From the NCBI GenBank assembly GCA_021299615.1, contig JAJTHC010000198.1, positions 1 to 8,678 of the forward strand: a DNA stretch of 8,678 bases, in the 5' to 3' direction. Shown in pieces: positions 5,006 to 8,678 of this stretch (positions within the stretch are counted from its first letter, which is position 1; each line of letters opens with the position of its first letter). Under the pieces are notes generated by a model. It saw only the letters and a list, made by a program, of their open reading frames with translations, was not told the DNA's origin and did no database searches. A program made the position numbers and the translations under genes. Source of the stretch: Vampirovibrionales bacterium. Its GTDB lineage: Bacteria; Cyanobacteriota; Vampirovibrionia; Vampirovibrionales; JAJTHC01.

Positions 5006-6283
5006 ATGACAAGCTCGCAAACCGCCGTTGACGTTAAATCCCTGTACAGCGAAATTTGGCAAAATCGCCAAGAATACATCATGTTTCGCATCGCCAAACA
5101 AGTGGCGGATCTCACCCCCGAACTCAACGCCAAGGGATGCCCCCCTTTAAAGCTAAGCATCGGAGCCCCCACGCTACCAGCTCCGCAAGCCATTAAAGAC
5201 GTGCTAATTGCCAGCCTTTCTGAAAAAGATAACGACACCTATTCCACGACTCGTGGGGAATTGAGCTTCCGCAAGGCGTGTGCGGCTCGCATGAAGCAAC
5301 GCTTTGGCGTAGAGCTTGATGCCGAAAAAGAAACCTGTGCCTTGATCGGCTCAAAAGAAGGCTTGGGCAACGTTTTTCGTGGGCTGATTACGCCCTATTT
5401 GGCGGATGCCGACAAGGAAATCATTCTCGTGCCTGACCCTGGTTACGCCAGCTATGTGGATGCCATTGAAGGGGCTGGCGGTAAAGCCGTTTCCATTCGA
5501 TTAAATCCTGAAAACAAGTACCTACCGAACTTGAATGACGTTTGGCAAGACGAAATCATCAGTAAGGGCATTGACCCGAAGAAGGTGAAGGCGGTGGTGG
5601 TGAACTATCCGTCGAATCCGATTGGGGCGGTGGCGCCGTTGTCTTACTTGCAACACACGGTTGATTTTGCTCGCCAGCACGGCATTTTGGCGATTTCAGA
5701 CAACGCCTATGCCGACATGTATTTTAGCCCTGATGCTCGTCCGCATTCGATTTTAGAAGCCGAAGGTGCCATGGAATGTGCGATTGAGTTTCATAGCCTT
5801 TCCAAGCCGTATAGCCTAACAGGCTGGCGTTTGGGCTTTGCGGTGGGCAATCAAGATGCCGTGGATCTCGTGGCGTTGGTGAAATCCACGATGGACAGTG
5901 GCATCTTCAAAGGCATGCAAAAAGCAGGCACCTTTGCGATTACGAGTCCTGAAATTCAAACCTATATTGAAGAAGTGGCTCATGTGTATGCCCACAGCCA
6001 AGACGTCACGCTCAAGGGCTTAAAACGACTCGGTTGGCCTGTGGAAGAGATGAATCCACCGAAGGCGACGTTTTATTTATGGGTGCCGATTCCCAAGCGG
6101 TATAGCTCTTGCGAGCAATTTTCGCAAGACTTGTTGAAGACCTCAGGCATTGTGGTCGTCCCTGGTACGGCGTTTGGTCCGAATGGGGAAGGCTTTATTC
6201 GTTTGTCGTTGGTGTTGCCTGAAGAACAGCTCAACGAAGTGTTTGATCGGATGGAGCGTGATGGCTTTACGTATACGGTTTAG
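5006..6283 (+). CDS. dapL: PLP-dependent aminotransferase, probably LL-diaminopimelate aminotransferase (DapL-like)
   Basis: A 425-residue fold-type I, class I/II aminotransferase. The PLP-binding lysine is K267 in HSLSKPYSLTGWRLGF; other hallmarks are the GSKEG phosphate-site loop at 115-119, NYPSNP at 200-205, SDNAY with the cofactor-contacting D232 and Y235 at 231-235, and R399 in GEGFIRLSL, expected to hold the substrate carboxylate. The PGTAFGPNGEGFIRLSL block and FYLWVPIPK resemble the DapL group, which makes LL-2,6-diaminopimelate in one step from tetrahydrodipicolinate and glutamate for lysine and peptidoglycan. An N-succinyl-diaminopimelate aminotransferase (DapC) or another broad aminotransferase cannot be excluded by eye. 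The start is supported by GAAGGA nine bases upstream. Own promoter upstream; a hairpin-rich element follows the stop, so it is probably transcribed alone. Confidence 0.75.
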   Translation: MTSSQTAVDVKSLYSEIWQNRQEYIMFRIAKQVADLTPELNAKGCPPLKLSIGAPTLPAPQAIKDVLIASLSEKDNDTYSTTRGELSFRKACAARMKQRFGVELDAEKETCALIGSKEGLGNVFRGLITPYLADADKEIILVPDPGYASYVDAIEGAGGKAVSIRLNPENKYLPNLNDVWQDEIISKGIDPKKVKAVVVNYPSNPIGAVAPLSYLQHTVDFARQHGILAISDNAYADMYFSPDARPHSILEAEGAMECAIEFHSLSKPYSLTGWRLGFAVGNQDAVDLVALVKSTMDSGIFKGMQKAGTFAITSPEIQTYIEEVAHVYAHSQDVTLKGLKRLGWPVEEMNPPKATFYLWVPIPKRYSSCEQFSQDLLKTSGIVVVPGTAFGPNGEGFIRLSLVLPEEQLNEVFDRMERDGFTYTV

Positions 6284-6296
6284 ACTTTCCGTATAC
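6271..6296 (+). other. Inverted repeat spanning the aminotransferase stop codon
   Basis: GTATACGG (6271-6278) is the exact complement of CCGTATAC (6289-6296). It forms an 8-bp stem with a 10-base loop that holds the TAG stop (6281-6283). Each arm contains the palindrome GTATAC. The right arm abuts the hairpin element that follows. It may act as a 3'-end mRNA stabiliser or as part of that element's boundary. Confidence 0.45.
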
Positions 6297-6417
6297 CCTC
6301 TCCTAATTTTAGGAGAGGGAAGAGAACGTCGTTAGACGTTCGAGGGTGAGGTTAAACCTTAGACTTCGTTGGTGAGTTTAACCGCCCCCTAACCCCCTCC
6401 TAAAATTAGGAGGGGGG
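6296..6417. repeat. Modular four-hairpin element, probable dispersed palindromic repeat
   Basis: Four consecutive perfect stem-loops fill about 122 bases. A: CCCTCTCCTAA (6296-6306) with TTAGGAGAGGG (6309-6319), 11 bp. B: GAACGTC (6324-6330) with GACGTTC (6335-6341), 7 bp and loop GTTA. C: GGTTAAAC (6350-6357) with GTTTAACC (6376-6383), 8 bp and an 18-base loop. D: CCCCCTCCTAA (6393-6403) with TTAGGAGGGGG (6406-6416), 11 bp. Outer hairpins A and D are near-copies of each other, sharing CTCCTAA and TTAGGAG cores, and so bracket the element like related ends. Composition and lack of coding sense differ from the genes on either side. It resembles REP/MITE-like intergenic repeats in general form. 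No target duplication is obvious, and only one copy is in the window, so dispersal is inferred. Confidence 0.65.
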
Positions 6418-6485
6418 ACAAAACCACTGTTTGATTTTTGAAAATACGTCAACTTTAAAATTCTAGTCTTTTTTCATGTTTTTAG

Positions 6486-6491
6486 TATGAT
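6486..6491 (+). promoter_or_regulatory. Candidate -10 box immediately before lepB
   Basis: TATGAT matches five of six bases of TATAAT and ends 6 bases before the ATG. No clear -35 is seen about 17 bases upstream. If used, transcription would begin at or next to the start codon, giving a leaderless or nearly leaderless message, which fits the absence of a clear ribosome binding site before 6498. Confidence 0.3.
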
Positions 6492-6497
6492 GGTGGC

Positions 6498-7808
6498 ATG
6501 ACAGATTCAAACACCCCCGAAGCATCATTAGAAACGTCCCTGCCCCTGCAGGACGACCTGACTTACGCCATGCAACACGCCCTGCGTTTAAGCATGGGCT
6601 TAAACACACCCATGCAAGACGATCTGTGGATTATGGCAACCCTTCGCACGGCGGACAGCTTTTCGCAAGCCAATGCGTGGTGGGAACAACTCGGGGTGAA
6701 GGATCCTGCGAAGAAGGGCTTGTCGCTTATTGAAATCAAAAAAAAGAAGACGCTTCCACTTCGACACCCTTGGCATCAACGTGCCTTAGAACGTGCTAAA
6801 CAACTCAGCAAACGTCTGTTTTTCAATACCTTTTTTATGGATGTGCCTGAAGAACGCCAGCAGTTGAGCGACTTTCTCGAAAAATCACCGCTCTATGCCA
6901 AAGCAAGCCAAATTGCTCAAGAAGCCCAAGCCAAACGCATCGACTGGATCCATTGGTTGCCTGCCTTGAATGAGTTATATCCTGAATGGGGTGTTATGTT
7001 GGGCATCCCTGAAAAAGCGTTTTCAGTAGCGTCTTTAACCGCTACGTTGGATATTCTTCAAGCCCAAAAGCCCAAGCGACTGCTCTTTTACTGGAGCAAA
7101 GAAGTCTTTCAGTTCTTCTTGATGTTCAACATTCTGCTCATTGGTGTACGTCAAGGCATTGCGGAACCTCGCCTGATTCCGTCAGGCAGTATGGAGCCGA
7201 CCATTCAAATCAGCGATCGGGTCTTGGTCGAAAAACCTAGTTCGTGGCTACATTTACCCTATCACCGTGGAGAAATCTTGGTTTTTGTACCGCCAACGGT
7301 GAACATTAAAAACGATGCCTTTTCGCAATACTTACGCATCACGGGCTTGAGTGGCTATTTAGCCCCTGTGAATGAAGGCTTAAACCGCATCGATGTTTAC
7401 GATGCCTTGCCTTCCGCCGACGAAGTGGATATGGCGTTTATCAAACGACTCATTGCTTTACCTGGGGATACCGTGCAAGTTGTGCCGAATATCGGGGTTT
7501 TTGTCAACGGCGTTTTGCTGGATGAACCCTACGTCGATGAACCTGCTGGAAGCTGTACGTTGTATCCACCTTTTGTAAGAATGCCGATTTGCAACAAGGC
7601 AATTGTCATTCCCGAAGGTCACGTCTTTATGATGGGCGACAACCGAAATAACAGCCACGACAGCCGTTTTTGGGGTCCTTTGCCCATGAGTCGTATTATT
7701 GGTCGAGCCAATTTCCGTTTTTGGCCCTTAAACCGCATGGAACCTATTGGCGATGAATACCCCAAAATCAATGACGAACGCATCGAAGCCCACCGTAAAG
7801 AAATCTAA
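6498..7808 (+). CDS. lepB: Signal peptidase I with long N-terminal extension
   Basis: Cleaves signal peptides from exported proteins at the outer face of the cytoplasmic membrane. The catalytic core starts near residue 195: one hydrophobic segment at about 203-218 (VFQFFLMFNILLIGV), then EPRLIPSGSMEPT (223-235) with nucleophile Ser231, RGEILVFVPP (257-266), AFIKRLIALPGD (313-324) with the general-base Lys316, and MGDNRNNSHDSRFWGPLP (379-396). These blocks resemble the cyanobacterial/plastid type. Unusual parts are about 195 extra N-terminal residues, charged and with no recognised domain or signal peptide, and a segment of roughly 45 residues between the VFVPP and FIKR blocks. C353 and C365 could form a disulfide. 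At 436 residues it is far longer than simple bacterial enzymes. ATG 6498 is the first in-frame start after a stop at 6483 but lacks a clear ribosome binding site; later starts are possible. The end overlaps bioF. Confidence 0.9.
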   Translation: MTDSNTPEASLETSLPLQDDLTYAMQHALRLSMGLNTPMQDDLWIMATLRTADSFSQANAWWEQLGVKDPAKKGLSLIEIKKKKTLPLRHPWHQRALERAKQLSKRLFFNTFFMDVPEERQQLSDFLEKSPLYAKASQIAQEAQAKRIDWIHWLPALNELYPEWGVMLGIPEKAFSVASLTATLDILQAQKPKRLLFYWSKEVFQFFLMFNILLIGVRQGIAEPRLIPSGSMEPTIQISDRVLVEKPSSWLHLPYHRGEILVFVPPTVNIKNDAFSQYLRITGLSGYLAPVNEGLNRIDVYDALPSADEVDMAFIKRLIALPGDTVQVVPNIGVFVNGVLLDEPYVDEPAGSCTLYPPFVRMPICNKAIVIPEGHVFMMGDNRNNSHDSRFWGPLPMSRIIGRANFRFWPLNRMEPIGDEYPKINDERIEAHRKEI

Positions 7809-8678
7809 AGAACCCCGTTTAGATGCCCTTCTCGCCCCTGCTTTGGCGGAAGCTCAAACGCATCACGCTTTACGACGGCTCCATACGCTAAGCCCGACGA
7901 CTATGCCCTTTCTTGTCAAAGATGCGAATGGCAAACTATTGCATCACTTTTCAAGCAACGATTACTTGTATTTGAGCCAGCATCCCGATTTAAAACAGGC
8001 AAGCCAAGAAGCCATTGAAACCTACGGCACAGGCATCAATTCCTCTCGCTTGGTGAGCGGTCAGCATCCCTTGCATGATGCCCTTGAAACGGCGGTGGCT
8101 CAATGGAAGCAGACGGAAGCCAGCCTTGTGTTTAGCAGTGGCTTTCAAGCTAACCTTAGCGTGATTCACGCCTTGTGCCGTCACGGAACCATCTTAAGCG
8201 ACAAGCTCAATCATGCTAGCCTCGTCGACGGATGCCGTTTAGCCGCTTCCGAAGGGGCGAGCTGGCAACGTTACCGCCACTTGGATTACGCCGATTTAGA
8301 AGCCCGCTTGAAAAAGATCCGTGCCACTGATCCTCATTCGCCGATTTGCCTCATTAGCGACACGCTCTTTTCTATGGATGGCGACGCCCTCGATTTAGCC
8401 ACATGGTGCGAGCTGGCGTCTCGTTACGGTGCCTTTACCTATGTGGATGAAGCGCATGCGGCGGGCGTTTACGGCAAAGCCCGTCGTAGTGGGTTGGTAG
8501 AAGAAGCGGAAATGCCCTTTCATGTGGATATTCACATGGGGACGTTTTCTAAAGCACTCGGCGGTTTTGGGGCGTATGTGGGATGTTCAGACATCGTGAG
8601 GCAAACGCTCATCAATCAGGCTCGAGGGTTTATCTACACGACGTCGATGCCTCCTGCGGTGTTGGCAGGGAACTTGGC
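7753..8678 (+). CDS. bioF: 8-amino-7-oxononanoate synthase-like PLP enzyme (BioF), 3' end outside window
   Basis: Reads open for 308 codons to the window edge without a stop. It belongs to the alpha-oxoamine synthase family: FSSNDYLYLSQHP near residues 66-78, GINSSRLVSGQHPLH near 94-108, the YVDEAHAAGVYG block with PLP-ring contacts D232 and H235, and GTFSKALGGFGAYVG with the PLP lysine K267. BioF joins pimeloyl-thioester and alanine to make 7-keto-8-aminopelargonate for biotin. 2-amino-3-ketobutyrate CoA ligase or another family member is possible, and no other bio gene is in view to settle it. The start is uncertain: ATG 7753 has a weak TGGAA ten bases upstream and overlaps lepB by 56 bases; ATG 7771 lacks one and overlaps by 38. 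Family homology begins well downstream, but no later ATG precedes the core until 7903. Confidence 0.85.
   Translation, partial: MNTPKSMTNASKPTVKKSKEPRLDALLAPALAEAQTHHALRRLHTLSPTTMPFLVKDANGKLLHHFSSNDYLYLSQHPDLKQASQEAIETYGTGINSSRLVSGQHPLHDALETAVAQWKQTEASLVFSSGFQANLSVIHALCRHGTILSDKLNHASLVDGCRLAASEGASWQRYRHLDYADLEARLKKIRATDPHSPICLISDTLFSMDGDALDLATWCELASRYGAFTYVDEAHAAGVYGKARRSGLVEEAEMPFHVDIHMGTFSKALGGFGAYVGCSDIVRQTLINQARGFIYTTSMPPAVLAGNL

Larger units (their letters stand above)
6284..6497. other. Intergenic region between dapL-like and lepB
   Basis: This gap of 214 bases contains no credible gene. The first two thirds is the four-hairpin element (6296-6417). The remaining 80 bases (6418-6497) are AT-rich and hold a candidate -10 box for the signal peptidase gene. 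No clear intrinsic terminator with a T run is seen after the aminotransferase gene, so the hairpins may serve that role. Confidence 0.6.

Noticed and set aside
4966..5238. Reverse-strand open frame of 90 codons at the start of the aminotransferase gene
   Set aside because: It is opposite a conserved coding region and promoter, without a recognisable domain or ribosome binding site.
6150..6335. Short + strand open frame running from the aminotransferase end into the hairpin element
   Set aside because: It is out of frame with the real gene, and its tail is simply translated palindrome sequence.
6324..6341. LexA/SOS-type operator (GAAC...GTTC)
   Set aside because: GAAC and GTTC are ten bases apart, not the four of the Gram-positive SOS box, and the match is explained by the 7-bp hairpin in the repeat element.
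6296..6417. CRISPR array
   Set aside because: The two similar hairpins are not direct repeats separated by spacers of constant length, and no cas gene is present.

Overview
The window is ordinary, densely packed bacterial chromosome. All eight recognisable genes are on the + strand: seven complete and one cut by the right edge. An LpxA lipid A acyltransferase implies an outer membrane with LPS. The signal peptidase core (EPR-IPSGSMEPT and MGDNRNNSHDSR blocks) reads closest to the cyanobacterial/plastid type from memory, and a DapL-like aminotransferase is common in Cyanobacteria and relatives but not in typical Proteobacteria. No photosynthesis gene is present. A non-photosynthetic relative of Cyanobacteria (Vampirovibrionia/Melainabacteria-like) is my best guess, but it is an inference made without a database search.

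Layout: (1) 97-2597, a type II NADH dehydrogenase and MutY, with stop and start codons overlapping by one base. The MutY carries an unusually complete MutT-like Nudix domain. (2) 2598-2837, a 240-base intergenic region with hairpins and one copy of a 24-base motif. (3) 2838-4362, lpxA followed with overlap by a stand-alone left-handed beta-helix protein matching only the acetyltransferase half of GlmU. GlmU makes UDP-GlcNAc, the sugar substrate of LpxA, so the pair makes metabolic sense. (4) 4363-4880, an HU-family histone-like gene with its own promoter, a folded leader of about 100 nt and a strong intrinsic terminator. (5) 4881-6283, the second 24-base motif copy, an extended -10 promoter and the DapL-like aminotransferase gene. 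(6) 6284-6497, a compact non-coding element of about 122 bp made of four consecutive perfect stem-loops, probably a dispersed palindromic repeat. (7) 6498-8678, a signal peptidase I with a roughly 195-residue N-terminal extension, overlapping by 56 bases the start of a bioF-like gene that runs off the window.

The functions are housekeeping: respiration, oxidative DNA repair, envelope lipid and sugar synthesis, nucleoid structure, lysine/peptidoglycan precursor synthesis, protein export and biotin synthesis. I see no phage, transposase, CRISPR array, toxin-antitoxin pair, defence system, rRNA or tRNA, and no clear candidate for a wholly new system. The least ordinary items are the modular hairpin element, the lone GlmU acetyltransferase domain beside lpxA, the MutY-MutT fusion, the signal peptidase extension and the paired 24-base intergenic motif.
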